NCBI RefSeq assembly: GCF_916618885.1
Contig: NZ_CAKAKH010000001.1
Coordinates: 620,001 to 684,000 of the forward strand
Length of the DNA stretch: 64,000 bases
From: Marinilactibacillus sp. Marseille-P9653
GTDB lineage: Bacteria; Bacillota; Bacilli; Lactobacillales; Carnobacteriaceae_A
Direction: 5' to 3'
Shown: piece by piece, positions 26,000 to 35,009 of the stretch
Layout: each line of letters opens with the position of its first letter
Numbering within the stretch: the first letter of the stretch is position 1
The notes under the pieces: generated by a model
What the model was told of the DNA's origin: nothing
The model's input: the letters and a program-made list of their open reading frames with translations, nothing else
The model's database searches: none
Translations under genes and position numbers: made by a program

Positions 26000-26689
26000 T
26001 TAATGAGCTGTTTTACGAATCAAGATGCGTCCAACCCATTGTGTGAAGAACACAATGAGTATGATGATCAAAGTGGCAACGATGGTCACATCAATTTGAT
26101 ATCGGTTATAGCCTCTTGCAATTGCAAGGTCTCCAAGACCACCACCCCCAACAACTCCAGCCATGGTAGTGAGTCCGATCAAGTTAATGATAGAAACGGC
26201 TGATACACGAACCAGAGAAGGAAAACCTTCTTTTAAATAAACGCCGAAAATAATTTCAAGTGGCGAGGAACCCATGGATTCTGCGGCTTCCACAATACCG
26301 GGATCCACTTCAAGCAAAGCATTTTCTACTTGTCTAGAGTAAAAAGGAATAATTCCAATAACGATTGGAACGATTGCGGCAGTGGTTCCGATGGTTGTTC
26401 CAACAATGATCCGTGTAAAGGGCGCGAGTAGGGCCATCAAAATGATAAAAGGAATCGAACGTCCAGTATTAACAAACTGGTCTAAGACGTTATAAAATTT
26501 TGGCCGTTCTAAAATGCCTTGTGTGTTTGTCACGACTAAAATCACCCCGAAAATGATCCCAATTATTCCGGCGATGACAGCTGCGATCAGTGTCATATAG
26601 ATGGTTTCCCAAGTACTTTCAAGAATACGATCTTGAATACTCCAGGCATTGGGTGCGATACTTTCTAAAAATGCGGCTATCTGATTCAT
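26000..26689 (-). CDS. metI: Methionine ABC transporter permease
   Basis: A 229-residue MetI-type permease with five to six hydrophobic helices (TIYMTLIAAVIAGIIGIIFG; PFIILMALLAPFTRI; LIIILIVFFTQWVG) and the binding-protein-dependent permease EAA-like loop VEAAESMGSSPLEIIFGVYL, which docks onto the ATPase. It lies 21 bases behind metN and passes methionine through the membrane. Confidence 0.94.
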   Translation of the reverse strand: MNQIAAFLESIAPNAWSIQDRILESTWETIYMTLIAAVIAGIIGIIFGVILVVTNTQGILERPKFYNVLDQFVNTGRSIPFIILMALLAPFTRIIVGTTIGTTAAIVPIVIGIIPFYSRQVENALLEVDPGIVEAAESMGSSPLEIIFGVYLKEGFPSLVRVSAVSIINLIGLTTMAGVVGGGGLGDLAIARGYNRYQIDVTIVATLIIILIVFFTQWVGRILIRKTAH

Positions 26690-26710
26690 CTCTTTGCTCC
26701 TTTTCTATCC

Positions 26711-27799
26711 TTATAGTATGTGTTTTTCTCTATTGATTGAAACGACTTTTGGTTGATTGTTCAAGCGAATTTGTTCAAGTTGTTGGACTTTTACATCTTG
26801 TGATTTCAAATAGTGAATCGCTGATTTTCGTTGTGCGGTTGTTCCACTTAAAGTAACAATCAAGTTTCCGATCGGTGTATCGTGGAGAATCTCAATATCT
26901 CCATAAAGAATATTTGTGGTCACAGTGAATTTGGAATAGAGACTTGAGATCAAGGGACTGTTGGTACTTTCTCCTACAAAGGAGAGACGAACGATTGTGT
27001 CTTCTTCACTGATATTCAGTACAGAAGGGTGTTTAGCTAGTTTTGCTAGTGCCTGATCGATATGTGTTGCGGTATTGATAAACTCTTGTGTTAAAGGCTC
27101 TTTTGGATCAGTAAAGATCGAAACGACATCTCCTTGTTCGACCACAGCGCCGTTTTCCATGACAGCGACTTTATTACAAATTTCTTTGATGACTTCCATT
27201 TCATGCGTGATGATGACAATGGTTAGTCCAAGCTTTTCATTTAAATCTTTGACGAGTTCTAGAATCGATAGGGTCGTTTTAGGGTCCAGAGCGCTTGTTG
27301 CTTCATCACAAAGCAAGACTTCTGGATCATTTGCCAATGCCCGAGCAATCCCAACACGTTGTTTCTGCCCACCAGAAAGTTGAGAAGGATAGACATCTTG
27401 TTTATCAGCTAATCCTACGAGTTCCAGTAACTCTGATACCTTACGTTTCTTTTCTTCAGCCGGAAGCTTGCTTGAACGTAAAGCGTACAAAACATTTCCG
27501 GCAACCGTGCGTGCATTCATCAAGTTGAAATGCTGGAAAATCATTCCGACCTTTTTACGTGCTGTTCTTAATTCTTTTGGATTCAGATCGAGTAGATTTT
27601 GACCATTCACTTGAACCGTTCCGTTAGTAGGTCGCTGAAGTAAGTTGATGGTTCGAACGAGCGTACTTTTTCCAGCTCCTGAGTAACCGACGATTCCGTA
27701 AATATCTCCCTGATCAATCTTGAGAGAGACATTTCGAACGGCATGGATGATTTTTTTATCTGATTCAAATTGGACATCGACTTGATTAAGTTCGATCAT
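26711..27799 (-). CDS. metN: Methionine ABC transporter ATP-binding protein
   Basis: A 362-residue ATPase. Walker A GYSGAGKST (about residue 39), Q-loop FQHFNLM, signature LSGGQKQR, Walker B VLLCDEATSALD and H-loop ITHEME are all present. The C-terminal 100 residues form a NIL ligand-sensing domain (SFVGESTNSPLISSL, GNLIVTLSG), which in MetN binds methionine and inhibits transport when the cell is replete. First gene of the operon; AGGAGG precedes the ATG, which is about 40 bases downstream of the second T-box terminator. Confidence 0.96.
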   Translation of the reverse strand: MIELNQVDVQFESDKKIIHAVRNVSLKIDQGDIYGIVGYSGAGKSTLVRTINLLQRPTNGTVQVNGQNLLDLNPKELRTARKKVGMIFQHFNLMNARTVAGNVLYALRSSKLPAEEKKRKVSELLELVGLADKQDVYPSQLSGGQKQRVGIARALANDPEVLLCDEATSALDPKTTLSILELVKDLNEKLGLTIVIITHEMEVIKEICNKVAVMENGAVVEQGDVVSIFTDPKEPLTQEFINTATHIDQALAKLAKHPSVLNISEEDTIVRLSFVGESTNSPLISSLYSKFTVTTNILYGDIEILHDTPIGNLIVTLSGTTAQRKSAIHYLKSQDVKVQQLEQIRLNNQPKVVSINREKHIL

Positions 27800-27840
27800 A
27801 ATTGTTTCCTCCTAGTAAGTTCTTGGCTGATTGTCTATAC

Positions 27841-28190
27841 AAAAAAAGCGCTCGTCCTGACCAGGTAGCGCATAAACCAGTTCTTGGCTTACGGCTACTT
27901 GATCAAAGGACGAACGCTATCTTCGTGGTACCACCTTTGTTTGCATTCTTCTCGCGAAAAATACCTCCAAGAGAAAAGGAGACTATTAACTCTCTTTCTC
28001 ATGCACGTTAACGGGTGCGACCGTGATAGCCTAATCTAATCGTAGACTTGGTATCCCACATTCACTCTCTTGAATCAGTAGTGAGGGGAAGAGACCATAT
28101 TCAATGTCTTGAGGTAAACCTGCTTTCACCATGCACAGGTTCTCTGTTGTTACCTCAGTGTCATTTACTCATCTCTTCAGTGTTTAAGTT
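27841..28190 (-). promoter_or_regulatory. T-box riboswitch, promoter-distal copy (directly before metN)
   Basis: The T-box sequence GGTGGTACCACG lies at 27924-27935 (minus strand), followed by a terminator stem AGCGTTCGTCCT/AGGACGAGCGCT and seven T (27841-27918). The 5' Stem I region starts around 28180. In the expected specifier loop GAATATGGTC offers AUG, so it should sense uncharged tRNA-Met and let transcription reach metN when methionine is scarce. Stem boundaries were drawn by eye. Confidence 0.85.
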
Positions 28191-28199
28191 TGTATGTAT

Positions 28200-28505
28200 A
28201 AAAAAAGTCCTTGAAAGAAACTCGCTTGTTGCGAACTTCCTTCAAGGACGAAAAGTCATCTCGTGTTACCACCTTGATTTACAATGGAATTGCTTCTCAT
28301 TGTCTCTACCAGTACGACACGTCTCTTTCTTGTGTTTAATACTGTGACACTATAACGGGTGTGACCGTAATAAGCTTGTTTTGAAACTCGCCTATTCAAC
28401 GTTAGTCTGAACTCGGATTGATCATCCAGACTTTTAAAGACCATTTTCCTATCTTTCCATCTTACCCTTTTTCACCAGACCGGGCTCTCTATGAAGACTT
28501 TCGAA
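28200..28505 (-). promoter_or_regulatory. T-box riboswitch, promoter-proximal copy
   Basis: A second complete T-box module: AGAGAGCCCGGTCTGGTG of Stem I near 28490, a specifier-loop candidate GGATGATC with AUG near 28425, the T-box sequence GGTGGTAACACG at 28262-28273, and an intrinsic terminator GTCCTTGAAGG...TTTCAAGGAC with T run at 28200-28249. Being in series with the copy above, both must read through before metN is transcribed. Confidence 0.85.
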
Positions 28506-28553
28506 TAGTACTTATCTTTACGCATTTCATTTTGCTATTAGTTGTTAGTCATT

Positions 28554-28583
28554 ACTATAGCAAGAGACACTATGAGCTGTCAA
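28554..28583 (-). promoter_or_regulatory. Promoter of the met operon
   Basis: On the minus strand TTGACA (28583-28578) and TATAGT (28559-28554) are separated by 18 bases, directly upstream of the first T-box leader. Confidence 0.75.
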
Positions 28584-28706
28584 CAACAATTTTAAACAAT
28601 AAAAGTTAAAGAAAAGGAACTATTAATCTTTACATAGGTTCTGTTGAATTGGTATAGGTCGACACTTGGTCGTTAGATTGAATAATTTATTCGGGTAGTT
28701 GAACAT

Positions 28707-30125
28707 CTACATATACACAGTAGTTTTTTTCTTAATAAAGGATTGACCCTCTGCGAGTTCTTTCAAATTAAGAACGATAGCTAACTCTTCTTTATTCATC
28801 CAATCTTTTTCTAACAAAAGTGTACGAATAGACGTACCTGTTTTAAGAGCTTCTTTTGCAATATCACTCGCTTTTTGATAGCCGATATATGGACATAAAG
28901 CAGTTGCGATACCAACACTATTTTCTACTTGTTCAAGACAATGTTCTCTGTTCGCAGTGATGCCGATAATACAATTATCTGCCAAAGTAAATACAGCATT
29001 TGTCAGAAGATCAAGAGAACTAAATAAATTTCTAAAAATAATTGGTTCAAAAGGATTTAATTCGAGTTGCCCACCTTCCGCTGCCATAGTAATCGTCACG
29101 TCGTTTCCTACGATTTGATAAGCTACTTGAGAGACAACTTCCAAAATTACGGGATTAACTTTACCTGGCATAATGGAAGAGCCATTCTGTTTAGCAGGCA
29201 GATTGATTTCACCAAACCCTGTTTTCGGACCGCTGGACATAAGTCTCAAATCGTTACTCATTTTTGAAAGCGTGATTGCGGTTGTTTTGATTGCACCTGA
29301 AACACGTACAAATCCATCTACGTTCTGTGTTGCATCAAAGAGATCCTCTGCTTGTTTAAGAGGAAGCTTTGTTTCATGCGCAAGGTTTTTTGTAATGTTC
29401 GCACAGTATTCATCAGAAGCGTTGATAGAATTTCCAATAGCTGTGGCACCAATATTTACTATATACATATCTTCGATTACGGTTTTTAAATGACGGATTT
29501 CTCTTTTGATAGCTGACTGATAGGCTTTGAATGAGTGACCCAGCGTAGTTGGAACAGCATCTTGTAATTGTGTTCTGCCCATTTTAATGACATCAGTGAA
29601 CTGTTCGGATTTTTGTCCGAGTAGTGATTCCAAGTAAGAAAGGCTAGAAATTAATTGTGGCATCAGTTCCAGTACAGTGAGTTTTCCGGCAGTTGGGAAA
29701 ACATCATTTGTAGATTGCGAACGGTTAACATGATCGTTAGGGTGGACAGTGTCATATGTATCTTTTGTATCTCCTAGTAATTCACTTGCACGATGGGCCA
29801 GAACTTCGTTCATATTCATATTTGCTGAAGTTCCAGCACCCCCTTGAACAGCATCTACAATAAACTCATCAAGAAAATGCCCAGCAGCTACTTCGTCGGA
29901 TGCTTGCACAATGGCTTCAGCAATTGGTTTCGTTAATTGATTATCCTTATAATTCGTTAAAGCCGCAGCCTTTTTGATCAACGCCATATTTTTAATAAAT
30001 ATAGGATGTAAAGGTTCATTTGAGATTGTGAAATTCTGTTTTGCTCTTAACGTTTGAACGCCATAATAGGCCTCTTGAGGAATCGGTAATTTGCCGATAG
30101 AGTCTTGTTCGACACGCATAGTCAT
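28707..30125 (-). CDS. aspA: Aspartate ammonia-lyase
   Basis: A 472-residue member of the aspartase/fumarase family that splits L-aspartate into fumarate and ammonia. The lyase signature GSSIMPGKVNP is present (about residue 320), along with TSANMNMNEVLAHRA, the HPNDHVNRSQSTNDVFPTA region and GRTQLQDAVP. These features and the length favour aspartase over class II fumarase, though the two are close. ATG 30125 has AGGAG ten bases upstream; a 35-residue N-terminal extension in the same frame has no family counterpart. It stands alone on the minus strand. No terminator is evident behind it. Confidence 0.87.
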   Translation of the reverse strand: MTMRVEQDSIGKLPIPQEAYYGVQTLRAKQNFTISNEPLHPIFIKNMALIKKAAALTNYKDNQLTKPIAEAIVQASDEVAAGHFLDEFIVDAVQGGAGTSANMNMNEVLAHRASELLGDTKDTYDTVHPNDHVNRSQSTNDVFPTAGKLTVLELMPQLISSLSYLESLLGQKSEQFTDVIKMGRTQLQDAVPTTLGHSFKAYQSAIKREIRHLKTVIEDMYIVNIGATAIGNSINASDEYCANITKNLAHETKLPLKQAEDLFDATQNVDGFVRVSGAIKTTAITLSKMSNDLRLMSSGPKTGFGEINLPAKQNGSSIMPGKVNPVILEVVSQVAYQIVGNDVTITMAAEGGQLELNPFEPIIFRNLFSSLDLLTNAVFTLADNCIIGITANREHCLEQVENSVGIATALCPYIGYQKASDIAKEALKTGTSIRTLLLEKDWMNKEELAIVLNLKELAEGQSFIKKKTTVYM

Positions 30126-30385
30126 AAATTTTGAACTCCTTTTGAATGAATAATCAGTGGATGGGTTGGAACTACAAAACAAAAGATACCACTCGTTATA
30201 AGCAGAGTAAATAGCTGAAAGATAAGACAAAATATTATAGTGGTATAGTTGATATACGAAAAATTAAAAGGTGAAATGTAAAAGGATTAGTTAATTATAT
30301 TAGGTGAAAAATATTTGATTGAGAGAATTTAGGGGTGAAAACTAACCGAGTTATAGCAATATTAATAAATTATCAAAAAGAAGTT

Positions 30386-30430
30386 AAAAGCCTGATGTTA
30401 TTCTCGAATGAGAAAACCACCAGGCTTTTT
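30386..30430. terminator. Bidirectional hairpin terminator
   Basis: AAAAGCCTGATG pairs with CACCAGGCTTTT around an inner TTCTC/GAGAA helix; T tracts on both strands. It lies just downstream of the minus-strand gene ending at 30461. Confidence 0.8.
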
Positions 30431-30460
30431 GTATATTTTATTTAAGTTAAAGTAATTCAA

Positions 30461-30910
30461 TTATAGATTTTCTGACAAACTAATATGAAGAACGGAAACT
30501 TCTATAGAATTAGCATCTGTTCGATTTGTTTCTTTTACTGTCCAGATTTTTCCAACAAGCTTAGTTAATGCTTTTAATTCTGTAGGAGTGACGATTAGAT
30601 TTTCAATTTTTCTTTCATACGCTTTATAATCAGCGTCTTCTTCGAATCCAAACTTCATCCTCAATAGGTTTTTTAAACCGACAATCGTCAGATAGCTGAT
30701 AGCATAACCATTTTCTACAGCTTCTTGGTACAAATCTTCTTTTCCTATGACAGCTTGATTTAATTCCGCGTAATCAAAAGAATTATCAATTTTTTTGAAT
30801 TGTTCCGCAGTATGTTCTTGGATCGCTTGCTTAAGTGTTTCTTTTTCAACGCCTTTAGCCAAAAGCGTTTCGATCATATAAGCATCCATAAGTGAAATGA
30901 TTGGTGTCAT
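30461..30910 (-). CDS. Hypothetical helical protein
   Basis: A 149-residue soluble protein I do not recognise. It looks mostly helical and charged (LMDAYMIETLLAKGVEKE, KIDNSFDYAELNQAVIGKED, TPTELKALTKLVGKIWTVKE) with one Gly-containing hydrophobic stretch (GYAISYLTIVGLKNLLRM). ATG 30910 has GAGGAG seven bases upstream. It is a single-gene unit with its own terminator, located between aspA and the YjjG gene. Confidence 0.75.
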   Translation of the reverse strand: MTPIISLMDAYMIETLLAKGVEKETLKQAIQEHTAEQFKKIDNSFDYAELNQAVIGKEDLYQEAVENGYAISYLTIVGLKNLLRMKFGFEEDADYKAYERKIENLIVTPTELKALTKLVGKIWTVKETNRTDANSIEVSVLHISLSENL

Positions 30911-31060
30911 CTTAAAACTCCTCAATAACAAATTTTCATTTTATCTGTTTTTTAATTATATCAGTTTTACAAGTAAGAATATAGACACCAAAGAATCGTC
31001 TCTAAATTGAAGTATGCATTAAAAATAGTAAAAAAGAACTGAAATCTGAAACTGAAAAAG

Positions 31061-31102
31061 GTATCCATCTACAAAATTTCTCATAGACGGATACTCTTTT
31101 TT
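31061..31102. terminator. Hairpin with T run in front of the yjjG gene
   Basis: GTATCCATCTA pairs with TAGACGGATAC and is followed by six T; A-rich on the other side. It lies between divergent genes, so it may act as a leader attenuator for the yjjG gene or insulate the two units. Which is not clear. Confidence 0.55.
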
Positions 31103-31145
31103 CGGTAAAATGTCTATAGAAGATTCATAAGATGGAGGATGAAAC

Positions 31146-31862
31146 ATGCAAAATAAGGTCAATATGATATTCGATTTAGATGATACCATTCTGGATTTTA
31201 AAAAAGGGGCGCAAGAAGGACTGGAAAAGATTTTAAATCAATATCCGGTCCCAGACGTACGGTTCGGTGAATGGTTGGAAGTATTTAATGCAGTCAATCG
31301 CGATGTATGGCGTGAAATTGAAGCGGGTGGTTCGCCTAAAGAATGGCTAGATACTCGGTTCGAAAAAACGTATCAGAAATTCAATATCAAACAAGATGGT
31401 GTATATTTGGAAAATACCTATAGAAGCTTTTTAGATGAAAACTTCCATTTGATTGAAGGCGCAGAAGTATCACTAACTCATTTAAAAGAACAGGGATATA
31501 AATTAATCGCCGGTACAAATGGACAATCCTCAACTCAACGCAAACGGTTAAAAGGAACAGGGCTTGACCGTGTATTTGATGAAGTGATTATTTCAGACGA
31601 AATCGGCGTAGCCAAACCTGATCCTCGTTTCTTCAAAGAGTTGTTCGATCAAAACGCAGAAATTACACCAGAAAACACTGTAATGATTGGTGATTCTCTT
31701 CATTCTGATATTCAAGGAGCGATCAATGCAGGAATGACCAGTATCTGGTTTAATCCTTTGAAACTAGATAACCAGACGAATATCAAACCAGACTATGAAG
31801 TGCATTCTTATGAAGCGCTTGAACATCTGCTGGTTGCAGATCGTCTTCAGTACACAAAATGA
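31146..31862 (+). CDS. yjjG: HAD-superfamily nucleotidase, YjjG-type
   Basis: A 238-residue HAD hydrolase. Motif I is FDLDDTILDF (nucleophile Asp and general acid Asp), motif II is the Thr in LIAGTNGQSST, motif III the Lys in VAKPDPRFF, and motif IV GDSLHSDIQGA. The spacing and IFDLDDT start match YjjG/YfnB, which dephosphorylate non-canonical pyrimidine nucleotides (house-cleaning). RBS GGAGG precedes the ATG. The small membrane-protein gene follows 55 bases downstream and may be cotranscribed. Confidence 0.88.
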   Translation: MQNKVNMIFDLDDTILDFKKGAQEGLEKILNQYPVPDVRFGEWLEVFNAVNRDVWREIEAGGSPKEWLDTRFEKTYQKFNIKQDGVYLENTYRSFLDENFHLIEGAEVSLTHLKEQGYKLIAGTNGQSSTQRKRLKGTGLDRVFDEVIISDEIGVAKPDPRFFKELFDQNAEITPENTVMIGDSLHSDIQGAINAGMTSIWFNPLKLDNQTNIKPDYEVHSYEALEHLLVADRLQYTK

Positions 31863-31917
31863 TTGAAAACCTGTAGACTGCACACAGACTTTCGAAAAAT
31901 GAAGGAGGAATAAAGAA

Positions 31918-32115
31918 ATGAAACCAGAACCGAATGAAGATCGTGCCATTTATTTTCTAGCCTTTGGTCCGTTGATTGGAACGGTGCTTGGACTCTTACT
32001 TAACTTAGTATTCCGAAATGTTCCACTCATCTTTTTCTTAGGTATCGGACCAGCTATTGGACTGTTAGGAGGGTCGGTTTTGTATGCTTTTTTCAACAAT
32101 AAAGATCAGCCATGA
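31918..32115 (+). CDS. Small two-helix membrane protein
   Basis: A 65-residue protein with two hydrophobic helices rich in glycine (YFLAFGPLIGTVLGLLLNLVF and LIFFLGIGPAIGLLGGSVLYAFF) and a charged tail. A strong RBS (GAAGGAGG) supports it as a real gene. I do not recognise a specific function. Confidence 0.8.
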   Translation: MKPEPNEDRAIYFLAFGPLIGTVLGLLLNLVFRNVPLIFFLGIGPAIGLLGGSVLYAFFNNKDQP

Positions 32116-32276
32116 TAGTTCAAGCTAGTAATGCGTTATTAAACAACCTACCTAAAACCAAAGAGACCGCTTTATAAATAGAATGTTCACATAATCATCC
32201 ATATAAAAGATACCTCAGCTTAATGATTTCCTAAATCTTACGATAATAGATACGTAGGAAATAGGAGGAGAAAGCA

Positions 32277-34286
32277 ATGAAAGTATCGATTCGTACAAAA
32301 CTATTGAGCTTTATTCCGATCATGATAATGGTAGTTGTTCTGATTGCAGGAATTAGTTATCGCTTTGCAAAGGGAGAAATTGAAGAACAGATTGAAAAAA
32401 GCCTCATTCATGAAGCTGGACAAGTATCTGGAGAGATGGAAGTGGAGCTCGCAGAATACCAGCGTATAGGAGAAACTTTATCAGATGTAGTAGGTGTAGA
32501 AGGAACGGAGCTAGATGAGAGTAGCTACGAAGCCATTTTAGGAAGAACAATTGGAGTAACCGATTCATTACTAGGAATTGGTGCTTTTTTTGAACCATAT
32601 ACTTACGATGAGAATATTGAACTCTTCGAACCTTATAGTCTTAGAGCAGAAGATGGAGTAGAATTTTCAGCTGAACCTGACCAGGATTACGACTATACTA
32701 GTTTGGAATGGTACGTAGCAGGTGTAGAAGCAGGCGTAACTACTTGGATAGAGCCATTTTATGATGAAACTCTAGAAACAGATATTGTTGCGGTGATCAC
32801 GCCTTTTTACGCAGAGGATGACTCTTTATTAGGTGTGATATCAAGCGATATAGAAATCTCGAGTCTTCAAAAAATGACAGAAGATATTGTAGTAGGAGAA
32901 GCTGGCTGGGCATTTTTAGTAGATGGAGCGGGCAATCTTTTGTATCATCCCACTGCAGATAAAATAGCGGACGATCCCGCTTTAGCAGGTATCATTGGAG
33001 ACTTTGGAGAAGAAGGTTTAGAGCGTGTTTCGTATGATTCAGGAGATGCGCTGGTTTCTTACAACCAATTGGATCAGAATGGTTGGGCTTTGGGACTAGT
33101 ATTACCAGAATCTGAAGTATACGCAGGTGTAAATAACTTATTAAGAAATATTATTCTGATTGCAATAGTAGTTATTATACTGACAACCTTAGCTGTCTTT
33201 CTACTTGCAGCGCAGATTACAAAACCCATTCGAACACTAAACAATGAAGTGAAATATATTGCTGAAGGCGACCTTTCTCGTCAAATCGCAGTTAAAACAA
33301 AAGACGAAACAGGTGAATTGACAACAAGTTTTAACTTAATGGTTTCGAATTTAAGAGACCTAGTTGGTTCAGTTAGAGAATCTGTGCAGACTTCGTCAGA
33401 AGCAGTATCTCAATTGAGTGCCGTTTCAGAAGAAACAATGGCTTCAACGGAACAGATCAACCGTGCTATTGAAGATGTAGCGGAAGGAACGACAACAGCG
33501 GCTGCCTCAGCAGAAGAATCATCTAGAAAGACAACAGAGCTATCAGAACAGTTATCTGCGTTGACCGTTGCTTCAAAATCACTGACTGCACAGGCGAGTC
33601 AAGTAGAAGCAACAAATAAAAATGGTAGTGAACAAACCGCATTACTACAAACGAAAGCAGAACAGACAGATGGTACAATTAAACAGGTTGAAACTGTCGT
33701 GGAAGATCTGACAGAACAAATGAACGAAGTAGCTTCGATTGTCAGTACGATAGCTTCTATATCAGAACAAACAAACCTGCTTGCCCTGAATGCTTCTATA
33801 GAAGCAGCCAGAGCGGGAGAACATGGACGTGGGTTTGCGGTTGTCGCTGAAGAAGTGCGAAAACTGGCGGAAGAAGCCGCTTCAGCAACTGGCCATATTA
33901 GAGGAACAATGGAAGAAATTCAAGCGAAAGCGAAACTGGCTTCTTCTGAAATGGGCACTGCTAGAATGCTTTCCGCAGAACAATTTGACATCACGGGGCA
34001 AACCGTTGCTTCATTTGATCAGATTGCTGCTAGTAATCTTGAAATGATGAAGCTGGTTTCAAATATGACAAATCAAATTTCGAGTATTGAAACCAACAAA
34101 GAAAAAGTTGTTTCTGCAATTGGCGAAATTGCGGTTGTCATGGAAGAAACAGCTGCAGCTTCAGAAGAAGTGAGCGCATCGGCTAACGAGCAATTGACTG
34201 CTCTTGAAACCATTACGTTATCAGCAGAAGATTTGCAAACATCAAGTGAAAAATTGATGCAACAAATAGAACAATTTAAATCATAA
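32277..34286 (+). CDS. Methyl-accepting chemotaxis protein
   Basis: A 669-residue membrane chemoreceptor. A first transmembrane helix (about residues 9-28) is followed by a double-Cache-like extracellular sensor of about 250 residues ([39 protein letters not shown]), a second helix (about 288-310), a HAMP domain and a long coiled-coil signalling domain. The highly conserved hairpin tip [20 protein letters not shown] is near residue 500. There is no C-terminal CheR-binding pentapeptide. It implies a chemotaxis system elsewhere in the genome. RBS TAGGAGGAG precedes the ATG. The ligand is likely a small organic molecule, but not predictable here. Confidence 0.95.
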   Translation: MKVSIRTKLLSFIPIMIMVVVLIAGISYRFAKGEIEEQIEKSLIHEAGQVSGEMEVELAEYQRIGETLSDVVGVEGTELDESSYEAILGRTIGVTDSLLGIGAFFEPYTYDENIELFEPYSLRAEDGVEFSAEPDQDYDYTSLEWYVAGVEAGVTTWIEPFYDETLETDIVAVITPFYAEDDSLLGVISSDIEISSLQKMTEDIVVGEAGWAFLVDGAGNLLYHPTADKIADDPALAGIIGDFGEEGLERVSYDSGDALVSYNQLDQNGWALGLVLPESEVYAGVNNLLRNIILIAIVVIILTTLAVFLLAAQITKPIRTLNNEVKYIAEGDLSRQIAVKTKDETGELTTSFNLMVSNLRDLVGSVRESVQTSSEAVSQLSAVSEETMASTEQINRAIEDVAEGTTTAAASAEESSRKTTELSEQLSALTVASKSLTAQASQVEATNKNGSEQTALLQTKAEQTDGTIKQVETVVEDLTEQMNEVASIVSTIASISEQTNLLALNASIEAARAGEHGRGFAVVAEEVRKLAEEAASATGHIRGTMEEIQAKAKLASSEMGTARMLSAEQFDITGQTVASFDQIAASNLEMMKLVSNMTNQISSIETNKEKVVSAIGEIAVVMEETAAASEEVSASANEQLTALETITLSAEDLQTSSEKLMQQIEQFKS

Positions 34287-34292
34287 TAAACA

Positions 34293-34331
34293 AACAGACC
34301 AATTGGATTACACCATCCGATTGGTCTGTTT
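34293..34331. terminator. Bidirectional terminator between the MCP and GNAT genes
   Basis: AACAGACCAATTGGAT pairs with ATCCGATTGGTCTGTT, located between convergent genes. Confidence 0.9.
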
Positions 34332-34335
34332 CGTT

Positions 34336-34821
34336 TTATATACCTGCAAGTGTAGTCAGTGTATCGCCAGAAACACGGTAAATCGTCCAGTCTTCCATAG
34401 GCTCCGCGCCCAAGGATTGATAGAAATCAATGCTCGACTGGTTCCAGTCCAAACAAATCCATTCCATGGGTCCACATCCTCGTTCAACAGCGATTTGAGC
34501 TAGTCTTTTCAAAAGACCTTTACCATAACCATGACCTCTATAAGTTGGATCAACATACAAGTCTTCCAGATAAAGACCCGAACGACCAAGGAAAGTGGAG
34601 AAGTTGTGGAAATATAGTGCAAACCCAACTTCCTTGTTATCCACAACTGCAAATAAAACTTCAGCTTTTTCTTTATGAAATAGCTGATCAATCAGTATCT
34701 CTTCAGTAGCAACAACTTCGTCTGCCAATTTCTCATAAGCAGCAAGCTCTTTGATAAATTTCAAGATGAGTGGTACATCTTCTCGTGTAGCTTTTCTAAA
34801 CGTTAATGCAGATTGGCTCAA
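34336..34821 (-). CDS. GNAT-family N-acetyltransferase
   Basis: A 161-residue acetyltransferase with the full GNAT fold: N-terminal RKATREDVPLILKFIKEL, beta-4 YLEDLYVDPTYRGHGYG with the acetyl-CoA pyrophosphate loop R-G-H-G-Y-G, and the C-terminal NQSSIDFYQSLGAEPMEDW. It resembles the spermidine/diamine or thialysine acetyltransferase subgroup (ELAAYEKLADEV). TTG 34821 is chosen because AAAGGAG lies eight bases upstream. Its actual amine substrate is unknown. Confidence 0.85.
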   Translation of the reverse strand: MSQSALTFRKATREDVPLILKFIKELAAYEKLADEVVATEEILIDQLFHKEKAEVLFAVVDNKEVGFALYFHNFSTFLGRSGLYLEDLYVDPTYRGHGYGKGLLKRLAQIAVERGCGPMEWICLDWNQSSIDFYQSLGAEPMEDWTIYRVSGDTLTTLAGI

Positions 34822-34900
34822 AATCAAAACTCCTTTTATTATGCTAATAGAAAGAGTATACGTTGGATAAAAAGAGTATTCAAATAAAGTTAAGAAGAAG

Positions 34901-34933
34901 TTATCCCCATACTGTGTATAACTGTGTGGATAA
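34901..34933. promoter_or_regulatory. Cluster of three DnaA-box-like 9-mers
   Basis: TTATCCCCA (34901-34909), TGTGTATAA (34913-34921, reverse TTATACACA) and TGTGGATAA (34925-34933, reverse TTATCCACA, the perfect DnaA box) lie within 33 bases, at a regular spacing of 12. A fourth near match, TTGTCCACA, is at 35018-35026. The cluster lies upstream of the GNAT gene, and no dnaA or dnaN is near. Confidence 0.6.
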
Positions 34934-34953
34934 ACCTGTGGAAATAGAATGTT

Positions 34954-35008
34954 AAAGCCCCTTTCACCCTAGAGAACCTTACTCTAGAGGGTGAAAGGAG
35001 CTTTTTTT
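34954..35008. terminator. Strong hairpin behind menA
   Basis: AAAGCCCCTTTCACCCT pairs with AGGGTGAAAGGAGCTTT with an inner AGAG/CTCT helix; seven T follow on the plus strand. It ends menA on the minus strand. Confidence 0.8.
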
Positions 35009-35009
35009 G

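Noticed and set aside
27802-28609. Plus-strand open frames over the metN leader
   Set aside because: They lie antisense to the two T-box modules and have no family features.
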